The notes under the pieces: generated by a model
Told to the model about the DNA's origin: nothing
The model's input: the letters and a program-made list of their open reading frames with translations, nothing else
Databases searched by the model: none
Translations under genes and position numbers: made by a program
Assembly: GCF_915069625.1 (NCBI RefSeq)
Contig: NZ_CAJZFD010000081.1
Coordinates: forward strand, 1-8,672
Reading direction: 5' to 3'
Source: an uncultured Veillonella sp.
GTDB taxonomy: Bacteria > Bacillota > Negativicutes > Veillonellales > Veillonellaceae
Length of the DNA stretch: 8,672 nucleotides
In this document: piece after piece, positions 1 to 6,504 of the stretch
Layout of the letters: each line of letters begins with the position of its first letter
How positions within the stretch are numbered: the stretch's first letter is position 1

Positions 1-16
1 ACTATAGTATATATAT

Positions 17-22
17 TATAAT
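17..22 (+). promoter_or_regulatory. Isolated TATAAT box near left edge
   Basis: An exact TATAAT hexamer lies so close to the window edge that any matching -35 element would fall at or beyond position 1 and cannot be judged. The surroundings are almost pure A+T, where such boxes arise easily by chance. It could belong to the transporter leader or be nothing. Confidence 0.12.
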
Positions 23-51
23 CGATATAGTTTAGTAGTGTAAAATTCAAT

Positions 52-79
52 TTGTAAAATATATATTCATTTTTAGCAT
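52..79 (+). promoter_or_regulatory. Weak candidate upstream promoter for the MATE gene
   Basis: TTGTAA (52-57) and TAGCAT (74-79) each match four of six consensus bases and are 16 bases apart. Transcription would begin near 86, at the edge of the dyad at 87-108, which would suit repressor control. It would give a leader of about 185 bases before the transporter start. The composition makes chance matches likely, so this is a suggestion only. Confidence 0.15.
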
Positions 80-86
80 ACTCCAT

Positions 87-108
87 TCATATTAATATGA
101 GAATCATA
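87..108. promoter_or_regulatory. Operator-like overlapping dyads upstream of the MATE gene
   Basis: Positions 87-100 form a perfect 14-base palindrome (TCATATTAATATGA). Its right arm is reused in a second inverted repeat at 96-108, TATGA-GAA-TCATA. This makes three alternating TCATA/TATGA half-sites in 22 bases. The pattern resembles sites bound by dimeric regulators. It has partial resemblance to a Fur box, roughly 12 of 19 positions by my alignment, which is too few to name the regulator. The region is very AT-rich, so chance is possible. Confidence 0.25.
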
Positions 109-240
109 ACAGTACAAATAGAAGTACTACGATATAAAAAATCATTAATTATAGATTCATAATAGACTAATCAATAATATATATTTAATTCCCAATTCTC
201 AAGGAATTTATCTATTAAATTAGACTACTTTATGATATCG

Positions 241-246
241 TATAAT
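241..246 (+). promoter_or_regulatory. Candidate -10 box of the MATE gene promoter
   Basis: An exact TATAAT would place the transcript start near 253, giving a leader of about 18 bases that carries the ribosome binding site and then ATG 271. No good -35 hexamer is visible at 16-18 bases upstream (AATTAG at 218-223), so the promoter would be weak or activator-dependent. If real, it excludes the upstream in-frame ATG at 232 as the start codon. Confidence 0.3.
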
Positions 247-257
247 ATATCATTAAT

Positions 258-266
258 AAGGGAGGT
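258..266 (+). promoter_or_regulatory. Ribosome binding site deciding the MATE start
   Basis: AAGGGAGGT contains the GGAGGT core and ends four bases before ATG 271. The in-frame ATG at 232 has no purine-rich sequence before it, only TAGACTACTTT. This site therefore fixes the start at 271 and removes the first 13 codons of the longest open frame. Confidence 0.85.
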
Positions 267-270
267 AAGT

Positions 271-1608
271 ATGTATCAAACATATTCTATATTACAAAAG
301 TTATGGTTGTTCATTAAGCTATTTACTCCTATGTGTATAACGCAATTTTCCCTTATAGGTGGTACATTTATAGCCATCTTTTTAACGGGACAATATAGTA
401 CAATAGATTTAGCTGGGGTTGCTACGGGGTATAATTTATGGCTCCTCTTCTATATCTTTGCACAAGGAACGTTGTTAGGTATCACTCCAATTATTTCTCA
501 GCTATTGGGGGCTAAGAAAACTGATAATATTGCAACGATATTCTACCAAGGCCTATATATCGGTACAGGCTTAGCATTTATTATCTTAATGATTGGACTC
601 TTTGGCTTACGTCCACTGCTGACAGCCCTCAATCTTGAACCGGCAGCAGCAGAGGTATGTGTTAGTTATCTGAAAGCTTTCGCCATAGGTCTATTCCCAC
701 TACTTTGGGTTAATACATTACGCAATACAGTGGACAGTCATGGATTAACACATTATTCTATGGCTATCGTATTTACAAGCTTTATTGTGAACGTATTCTT
801 AAACTACTCACTCATCTTTGGGCATTTCGGATTTCCAGAGATCGGTGGTGTCGGTGCTGGCTATGGTATAGCCGGAGCTTGTTGGACTAACTTTATTCTC
901 TTTAGCTTAGTATTACTATTGCATCCAAAGCTAAAGGGATATCGTATCTTTAAAGACTTCAGTAAACCAAGTTTTCACTACATTCGCGAACAGCTACATA
1001 TAGGTATTCCTATTGGCTTTTCCATCTTCTTAGAAGCTAGTATCTTTAGTATTGCTGGCCTCTTGATGGTTCACTTTGGATCCGCCGTCGTAGCTGCTCA
1101 TCAATCTGTTATTTCCTTTACCAATGTATTCTACTGTTTACCTCTTAGTATCGCTATGGCCTCTACCATTGCAGTTGCTTATGAACTTGGGGCAGATCGT
1201 AAACAAGAGGCTATCCAGTACTCTTATATTTCTCGCATCTTAGCCATTGTATTGGCTATCATGATTTGTACATTTACGTTTACTAATATGGACGCTATTG
1301 CAGATCTCTTTACAAATGATGATGAAGTATACAAGCTTATCTACAGCTTCCTTGGATACGGTGTATTCTTCTCTGCTATCGATGCCATAGGAACCCCTTT
1401 ACAAGGTATATTGAGAGCCTATAAAGATGTAAAAGTAGTTCTTTATATCTCCCTCATATCCTATTGGGGCGTATGCTTCCCAACCGCCTATATTCTTGCT
1501 AATAATCCTAATTACGGACCATTTGGCGTATGGATTGGATTACTCGCTAGCGTACTAGTAGCAGGTATATTGTTCACTTGGCGTACTTGGTACATTCAGC
1601 GTCAATAA
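271..1608 (+). CDS. MATE family multidrug/cation antiporter, NorM/MdtK-like
   Basis: Predicted inner-membrane exporter of 445 residues, the usual MATE length, that would expel drugs or metabolites in exchange for Na+ or H+. About twelve hydrophobic segments form two six-helix halves, roughly 12-218 and 241-438. Each half has a related loop: PIISQLLGAKK near 73-83 and AVAYELGADRK near 301-311. Similarity to NorM/MdtK is clear in GHFGFPEIGGVG (184-195), FLEASIF (253-259) and LRAYKD (381-386). Glu255 and Asp371 match acidic residues important in NorM. The first-helix Asp of NorM (VDTxMAG) appears as Ala35. The start at 271 is chosen for its strong ribosome binding site; a longer form from 232 is unlikely. 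The gene is alone in its direction and ends at a shared terminator. Codon use looks more A/T-rich than in the uvr genes. The substrate cannot be predicted, and NorM-type is my subfamily inference. Confidence 0.95.
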   Translation: MYQTYSILQKLWLFIKLFTPMCITQFSLIGGTFIAIFLTGQYSTIDLAGVATGYNLWLLFYIFAQGTLLGITPIISQLLGAKKTDNIATIFYQGLYIGTGLAFIILMIGLFGLRPLLTALNLEPAAAEVCVSYLKAFAIGLFPLLWVNTLRNTVDSHGLTHYSMAIVFTSFIVNVFLNYSLIFGHFGFPEIGGVGAGYGIAGACWTNFILFSLVLLLHPKLKGYRIFKDFSKPSFHYIREQLHIGIPIGFSIFLEASIFSIAGLLMVHFGSAVVAAHQSVISFTNVFYCLPLSIAMASTIAVAYELGADRKQEAIQYSYISRILAIVLAIMICTFTFTNMDAIADLFTNDDEVYKLIYSFLGYGVFFSAIDAIGTPLQGILRAYKDVKVVLYISLISYWGVCFPTAYILANNPNYGPFGVWIGLLASVLVAGILFTWRTWYIQRQ

Positions 1609-1632
1609 AAATAAATAACATTCTTATACAGT

Positions 1633-1664
1633 AAAAGAGCATCTTAAATAAGATGCTCTTTTTT
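1633..1664. terminator. Bidirectional intrinsic terminator between MATE gene and uvrC
   Basis: A perfect 13-bp stem (1633-1645 with 1650-1662) closes an AAAT loop. On the + strand it runs into six T (1659-1664), ending the MATE transcript. On the - strand the stem's own far end gives four T (complement of 1633-1636), so it can also end the uvrC transcript. The stem abuts the uvrC stop codon (1663-1665) with no spacer, and the + strand T-run overlaps that codon. Confidence 0.88.
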
Positions 1665-3489
1665 ATTTCAACATATCTTGTTTTTCTACCTTAGACATGC
1701 TGAAGAAATTATATAATGCTTCTGCCGTTTTATAGTTCATAGAGTCCACCTTTGAAAGTTCATCAATGGATGCCTCTTTCATAGCCTCTAAACTATTGAA
1801 ATGTGCCCACAAGGCTTTGCGCCGTTTAGGGCCAATCCCTTCTATATGATCTAAAATGGATTCCAAATTACGTTTCCCCCGCAATTTACGATGGTACGTA
1901 ATGGCAAAGCGATGGGCTTCATCACGTATTTGTTGAAGCAATTGAAGCTCTGGTGTGTGATGGCTTAAGATGATACTTTCAGATTGTCCTTCTACAAAGA
2001 CCTCTTCAATACGCTTAGCTAAAGAGATAACAGGTACATCGGTAACACCTACACCACGAATCAACGGCAATGCTGCGTTGAGCTGACCTTTACCACCATC
2101 GATAATAATGAGGTCTGGCATAGGCCAATCTGTTTCATTACCATAGCGTCGTTCCATAATTTCAGCCATAGACTTAAAGTCATCAGGCTTACCTTGCGTA
2201 GTTTTCAATTTAAAACGACGATACTCCTTCTTCGCAGGCTTACCGCCTTCAAAGACAACCATAGACGCCACCGTTTCGGCCCCTTGTGTATGGGAAATAT
2301 CGAAACATTCCATACGCTCTGGTAATCGCGGCAAGTCTAGGACTTCAGCTAGTTTTTTAACAGCCCCACCGGTCTTATCAATTTGGTGTTGCCACTGACG
2401 ACGGCGCTCTTCTAGGAAGGTTTCTGCATTCTCATGAGCCATCTTAATCATGTCCATTTTATAACCACGCTGTGGCACAGATACGTCTACATTCTGACCT
2501 TTAAGCTGTGTAAACCATTCCTTTAACAAGTCTCTATCGGTGCTATCCATAGGTAATAATAATTCCTTTGGAATGAAGTTTGTATCTCCATAGTATTGCT
2601 TGATAAAGTCCGTCATGATAGTTTCTTGACTATCCCCATCATGTTGTACAAAGTAGTTCTCACGGCCTAATAGTCGGCCACCGCGAATGAATAATAACTG
2701 TACACAAGCCATCGAGGTATCCACTGCAATACCTAACACGTCTAAGTCGCCACGCTGTGTAACCATGCGCTGCTTTTCTTGTATCTTTTCTATACTAGTT
2801 AGCTGATCTCGATAGCGTGCTGCATCTTCAAAGCGTAAGTCTTCTGCAGCAAGCTCCATCTTCTCTTTAATTTCCTTCAGCAAAGGAATGGGCTTACCTT
2901 CAAAGAGCTCTATGATTTCATCGATATACTTTCCATAATCCGATACGGAAATCTTGTTAAAGCACGGTGCTTCACAGTAGTGCATATGATATTGCAAACA
3001 TGGTCGCTCTACCTTCATAGACTTACATGTCCTGAGTGGATAGTACTGGCGTATTAATTTCAATACTACATGTACAGATGTTACATCTGTGAAAGGGCCA
3101 AAGTACTTAGCTCCATCGCGTTCTAGTCGGCGCGTCATATATACCCGTGGGTAATCCTCTTGTACTGAGATTTTTACGTACGGATACGTTTTATCATCAC
3201 GAAGCCTAATATTGTATTTAGGTTCATGCTCCTTGATAAGGGTATTCTCTAAGATAAGCGCTTCCATCTCCGTCTTTGTTTGGATAATCTCCACATCGAC
3301 GGCACGCTTCATCATAGCCGCAACCTTCGGCGCTCGGTTCGCATCATTGCGTACATAGGAACGCACACGATTGCGCAAGTTAATGGCTTTACCTACATAG
3401 ATGATACGGTTATATTGATCGCGCCATAAATACACGCCTGGTGTGGTCGGCAAATGACTGACCTTCTCTAGTAATTCTTCAGATGGCAT
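1663..3489 (-). CDS. uvrC: UvrABC system protein C, excinuclease subunit
   Basis: Endonuclease that cuts 3' and then 5' of a lesion held by UvrB; 608 residues, a normal length. The N-terminal GIY-YIG nuclease (about 13-97) shows PGVY (17-20), YVGK (31-34), an arginine-rich LRNRVRSY and the conserved Glu81 of LILENTLIK. Four cysteines, 155, 164, 172 and 176, match the spacing class reported to hold an Fe-S cluster in E. coli UvrC. A UVR motif near 203-236 (LRFEDAARYRDQL) should bind UvrB. The C-terminal RNase H-like nuclease has the Asp397 (FDISH), Asp464 (IIDGGKGQL) and His526 (DEAHRFA) triad. A tandem helix-hairpin-helix DNA-binding region follows (about 545-598, with IEGIGPKRR). ATG 3489 is preceded by AAAGGAGG. 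The gene lies 43 bases after uvrA without a terminator and is the last gene of the run. No damage to the frame is seen. Confidence 0.98.
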   Translation of the reverse strand: MPSEELLEKVSHLPTTPGVYLWRDQYNRIIYVGKAINLRNRVRSYVRNDANRAPKVAAMMKRAVDVEIIQTKTEMEALILENTLIKEHEPKYNIRLRDDKTYPYVKISVQEDYPRVYMTRRLERDGAKYFGPFTDVTSVHVVLKLIRQYYPLRTCKSMKVERPCLQYHMHYCEAPCFNKISVSDYGKYIDEIIELFEGKPIPLLKEIKEKMELAAEDLRFEDAARYRDQLTSIEKIQEKQRMVTQRGDLDVLGIAVDTSMACVQLLFIRGGRLLGRENYFVQHDGDSQETIMTDFIKQYYGDTNFIPKELLLPMDSTDRDLLKEWFTQLKGQNVDVSVPQRGYKMDMIKMAHENAETFLEERRRQWQHQIDKTGGAVKKLAEVLDLPRLPERMECFDISHTQGAETVASMVVFEGGKPAKKEYRRFKLKTTQGKPDDFKSMAEIMERRYGNETDWPMPDLIIIDGGKGQLNAALPLIRGVGVTDVPVISLAKRIEEVFVEGQSESIILSHHTPELQLLQQIRDEAHRFAITYHRKLRGKRNLESILDHIEGIGPKRRKALWAHFNSLEAMKEASIDELSKVDSMNYKTAEALYNFFSMSKVEKQDMLK

Positions 3490-3493
3490 ATGT

Positions 3494-3501
3494 CCTCCTT
3501 T
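3494..3501 (-). promoter_or_regulatory. Ribosome binding site of uvrC
   Basis: Read on the - strand this is AAAGGAGG, four bases before ATG 3489. It is the only signal in the 43-base gap after uvrA. The gap shows no hairpin and no convincing promoter, supporting translation of uvrC from the uvrA message. Confidence 0.8.
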
Positions 3502-3532
3502 CCTCGTAGATTTTTAAGCTTTGTACTCACAA

Positions 3533-6385
3533 CTATTTCTTCTTTTGAGCTACTTTCATAAATTTCTTAGTCTGTTCTAATACAGGACCTAAGAATTTGC
3601 CGGTATAGCTTTCTTTTACCTTGGCGATTTGCTCTGGTGTACCTGTTGCTACAATGGTACCACCACGATTACCACCTTCTGGACCTAAATCGATGATATG
3701 GTCGGCCATCTTAATAACATCTAGGTTATGTTCAATAACAACAACTGTGTCCCCACCATCAACAAGCTTTTGTAGTACATCTAGCAGCTTGCGAATATCT
3801 TCAGCGTGTAAGCCTGTAGTAGGCTCATCAAGAATATAAAGGGTTTTACCTGTGCTACGACGAGCTAATTCAGTAGCTAGTTTAACCCGTTGTGCTTCAC
3901 CACCAGACAATGTAGTTGCAGCTTGACCTAAGCGGATATAACCAAGCCCCACCTCTTGTAGTGTAACCATCTTACGATGAATTTTTGGAATAGCGCTAAA
4001 GAATTCTACTGCATCGTCTACGGTCATATCTAATACATCGGCAATGGATTTGCCTTTATATTTAACCTCTAAGGTTTCCCGGTTATAACGGGCTCCCTTA
4101 CAAACCTCACAAGGTACGTACACATCTGGCAAGAAGTGCATTTCAATTTTGATGATACCATCACCACGACAAGCTTCACAGCGGCCACCTTTTACGTTAA
4201 AGCTAAAGCGCCCTTGTTTGTAACCGCGCATCTTTGCTTCCGGTGTTTGACTATATAGCTCGCGTATAGCATCGAATACACCTGTATAGGTAGCTGGATT
4301 AGAGCGCGGTGTACGGCCGATAGGACTTTGGTCAATATTGATGATTTTATCGATATGTTCAAGACCACGGATTTCTTTATGAGCCCCTACTTTGTAGTTA
4401 GAGCGATATAATTGATTAGCTAAACCTTTGTAGAGAATTTCATTAATTAAGGTAGACTTACCAGAACCGCTGACACCAGTAACAACATTGAATAAGCCAA
4501 TAGGGAATTTTACATTTACATTTTGTAAATTGTTTTCCTTAGCACCGCGAATTTCAATGCAGTTCTTACCTGGTTTACGGCGTTGTTCCGGAAGAGCGAT
4601 AAATTTACGACCACTCAAATACTGACCAGTAATAGAGTCTTTTACCTTCATAACTTCGTCAACAGAGCCAGCGGCAATAATTTGACCGCCATGCTCACCT
4701 GCACCTGGACCAATGTCCACTAGATAGTCAGCAGCACGCATCGTATCTTCGTCGTGTTCTACAACGAGTAATGTATTGCCTAAGTCGCGTAAACCTTTCA
4801 ATGTATCGATGAGACGATCATTATCTCGTTGATGTAGCCCTATGGACGGTTCGTCTAGGATGTACAATACACCTACCAAACCAGAGCCGATTTGCGTAGC
4901 TAGACGGATACGTTGCGCTTCACCACCAGATAAAGTACCTGCACTACGGTTCATGGTAAGGTAATCGAGTCCTACATTATTGAGGAACCCAAGACGAGCA
5001 TTGATTTCCTTCAAAATTTGAGCACCAATCACTTGTTCTCGTTCAGTTAGCTGTAGATTACCAAAGAAATCGAGTGCTTCTTTAATGGTCAATTGAGTCA
5101 CTTCATTGATGTTCTTATCCCCTACAGTAATGGCTAAAACTTCAGGTTTAAGACGAGCTCCATGGCATGTAGTACAAGGCTTAATGGACATAAATTTTTC
5201 AAACTCTTCACGCATAGAATCTGTAGAGGCTTCGCTATGACGGCGTTTTACCATCGGTAAAATACCTTCGTACTCAGTAAAGAATTCTTTCACTTCACCA
5301 CGCATATTTTCGTACGTGAAAGCTACCTTATCTGTAGTGCCATACATGACTTTTTTCTGCAATGCTTTTGGCAATTCATCATAAGTAGAATCTAAAGAGT
5401 ATCCATTAGCTTTTAATAGACCTTCTACTTGGCGCATAAACCACGCATTAGGGTTAGAGCTCAACGCTTGTACACAACCATCGGCAAAGGTAATAGAGCC
5501 ATCTGGAATAACACGTTCTTCGTCTACTTCCATGGTAGAGCCAATACCCAAACAAGCTGGGCAGGCGCCAAATGGACTGTTAAAGGAGAACATACGTGGT
5601 TCAATTTTCGGTAAGGAAATATGGCAATCTGGACATGCAAAGTGTTGGCTATACATATGTTCAGGACCATCTACCTCTTGGATGACAACAATGCCTTCCG
5701 CCCATTTTGATGCGGTCTCCATAGAGTCTGCTAAGCGAGATTCAATACCTTCTTTTACAACAAGACGGTCTACTACGATATCGATGGAGTGTTTTTTATT
5801 TTTTTCTAATACAATGTCTTCATCTAATGTACGTACAGCGCCATCTACACGGGCACGAACAAAGCCTTCTTTTCGAAGTTGTTCAAAGACAGATTTATGC
5901 TCCCCTTTTTTCCCTTGAATCATAGGGGCTAATACTAAAATCTTAGTACCTTCTGGGAAGCTCATTACGTCATCGGTCATTTGTTGTATTGTTTGTTGTG
6001 TAATAGGCTTACCACATTCTGGACAATGGGCGTGACCTACGCGAGCAAATAATAGACGCAAGTAGTCGTAAATCTCCGTTACAGTACCCACTGTAGAACG
6101 AGGGTTACGACTTGTAGTCTTTTGGTCGATAGAAATCGCTGGAGATAAGCCTTCAATATAGTCTACATCAGGTTTATCCATTTGTCCCAAGAATTGTCGT
6201 GCATAAGCAGATAAAGACTCTACATAGCGTCGTTGCCCTTCTGCATAAATTGTATCAAATGCTAAGGACGATTTACCAGAACCACTGAGGCCAGTCAAAA
6301 CGATAAACTGATCTCTTGGTAAGGATATATCTATATTTTTAAGGTTATGCTGACGCGCACCTTTTACTATCAATTGATCTTTCAT
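3533..6385 (-). CDS. uvrA: UvrABC system protein A, excinuclease ATPase subunit
   Basis: Dimeric ABC-type ATPase that scans DNA for distortions and loads UvrB; 950 residues, typical for the family. NBD1 has Walker [10 protein letters not shown] (32-40), signature LSGGEAQ (485-491) and Walker B LYILDEP (507-513). NBD2 has Walker [10 protein letters not shown] (637-645), signature LSGGEAQ (826-832) and Walker B LYILDEP (849-855). Two structural zinc sites are complete: C251, C254, C275, C278 (CX2C-X20-CX2C) and C736, C739, C759, C762 (CX2C-X19-CX2C). Extra CPEC (121-124) and CTTC (404-407) pairs are also present. The UvrB-interacting and insertion regions fill the span between Walker A1 and signature 1. 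The C-terminus is a short lysine-rich tail (FMKVAQKKK). The start is at the family position, with AGGGA six bases or so ahead, a weaker site than that of uvrC. It lies between uvrB and uvrC on the same strand, and its own promoter and leader hairpin may lie upstream. Confidence 0.99.
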   Translation of the reverse strand: MKDQLIVKGARQHNLKNIDISLPRDQFIVLTGLSGSGKSSLAFDTIYAEGQRRYVESLSAYARQFLGQMDKPDVDYIEGLSPAISIDQKTTSRNPRSTVGTVTEIYDYLRLLFARVGHAHCPECGKPITQQTIQQMTDDVMSFPEGTKILVLAPMIQGKKGEHKSVFEQLRKEGFVRARVDGAVRTLDEDIVLEKNKKHSIDIVVDRLVVKEGIESRLADSMETASKWAEGIVVIQEVDGPEHMYSQHFACPDCHISLPKIEPRMFSFNSPFGACPACLGIGSTMEVDEERVIPDGSITFADGCVQALSSNPNAWFMRQVEGLLKANGYSLDSTYDELPKALQKKVMYGTTDKVAFTYENMRGEVKEFFTEYEGILPMVKRRHSEASTDSMREEFEKFMSIKPCTTCHGARLKPEVLAITVGDKNINEVTQLTIKEALDFFGNLQLTEREQVIGAQILKEINARLGFLNNVGLDYLTMNRSAGTLSGGEAQRIRLATQIGSGLVGVLYILDEPSIGLHQRDNDRLIDTLKGLRDLGNTLLVVEHDEDTMRAADYLVDIGPGAGEHGGQIIAAGSVDEVMKVKDSITGQYLSGRKFIALPEQRRKPGKNCIEIRGAKENNLQNVNVKFPIGLFNVVTGVSGSGKSTLINEILYKGLANQLYRSNYKVGAHKEIRGLEHIDKIINIDQSPIGRTPRSNPATYTGVFDAIRELYSQTPEAKMRGYKQGRFSFNVKGGRCEACRGDGIIKIEMHFLPDVYVPCEVCKGARYNRETLEVKYKGKSIADVLDMTVDDAVEFFSAIPKIHRKMVTLQEVGLGYIRLGQAATTLSGGEAQRVKLATELARRSTGKTLYILDEPTTGLHAEDIRKLLDVLQKLVDGGDTVVVIEHNLDVIKMADHIIDLGPEGGNRGGTIVATGTPEQIAKVKESYTGKFLGPVLEQTKKFMKVAQKKK

Positions 6386-6390
6386 TATGT

Positions 6391-6395
6391 TCCCT
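6391..6395 (-). promoter_or_regulatory. Weak ribosome binding site of uvrA
   Basis: AGGGA on the - strand ends five bases before ATG 6385. It is six bases beyond the base of the hairpin at 6402-6429, so folding of the leader could affect ribosome access. Confidence 0.55.
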
Positions 6396-6401
6396 ATTTA
6401 A

Positions 6402-6429
6402 AGAGATGATACCAATCGGCATCATCTCT
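6402..6429 (-). promoter_or_regulatory. Leader hairpin upstream of uvrA (attenuator or weak terminator)
   Basis: In - strand RNA, AGAGAUGAUGCC pairs with GGUAUCAUCUCU around a GAUU loop. This gives a 12-bp stem with one G-U wobble (6420 with 6411). It is followed by UU and then AAAU, not a full U-run, so it is a poor intrinsic terminator in the uvr direction. It could slow or partly end readthrough from uvrB, protect the uvrA message, or tune uvrA translation. In + strand RNA the wobble becomes an A-C mismatch but a T5 run follows (6431-6435), so it might stop antisense transcription. Confidence 0.6.
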
Positions 6430-6459
6430 ATTTTTACTAACATGAAATAATATATGTAT

Positions 6460-6488
6460 ATTATCGCACATATAGTCTATATAATCTA
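6460..6488 (-). promoter_or_regulatory. Candidate internal promoter for uvrA-uvrC
   Basis: On the - strand, TGCGATAAT (6468 down to 6460) is an extended -10 box with five of six consensus bases plus the upstream TG. A poor -35 (TAGATT, 6488-6483) sits 17 bases away. Transcription would start near 6453 and give a leader of about 68 bases including the hairpin. A promoter here would let uvrA and uvrC be expressed apart from uvrB. The AT-rich gap makes false positives likely. Confidence 0.35.
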
Positions 6489-6492
6489 TGTG
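6467..6492. promoter_or_regulatory. Imperfect 26-bp dyad overlapping the uvrA promoter candidate
   Basis: Arms CACATA (6467-6472) and TATGTG (6487-6492) frame an AT-rich centre; 10 of 13 positions match across the dyad. A second, offset repeat, ATATAG-T-CTATAT (6470-6482), lies inside it and fills the spacer between the candidate -10 and -35. It is operator-like in placement, but it does not resemble the Gram-positive LexA box (GAAC-N4-GTTC). Confidence 0.25.
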
Positions 6493-6504
6493 TTTTCTTA
6501 CAAT

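Noticed and set aside
111..128. Inverted repeat AGTAC-N8-GTACT
   Set aside because: Arms of only five bases with an eight-base spacer are too short to support a function.
97..162. A 21-codon open frame in the MATE leader (starts MRIITVQIEV)
   Set aside because: It has no ribosome binding site, lies in extremely AT-rich sequence and overlaps the dyads. Nothing supports translation.
232..270. ATG at 232 as the MATE start, adding 13 N-terminal residues
   Set aside because: It has no ribosome binding site, overlaps a TATAAT box, and adds residues not expected before the first membrane helix. ATG 271 has an excellent GGAGGT.
3621..3839. Open frame of 72 codons on the + strand
   Set aside because: It lies wholly antisense to the conserved NBD2 region of uvrA, and its low-complexity Ser/Thr product is typical of a shadow frame.
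5429..5918. Two overlapping + strand open frames (61 and 128 codons)
   Set aside because: Both are antisense to conserved uvrA zinc and insertion regions, overlap each other and show no recognisable domain.
6386..6504. LexA/SOS box before uvrA
   Set aside because: No GAAC-N4-GTTC or E. coli-type CTG-N10-CAG site is visible in the gap. The upstream region of uvrB is outside the window.
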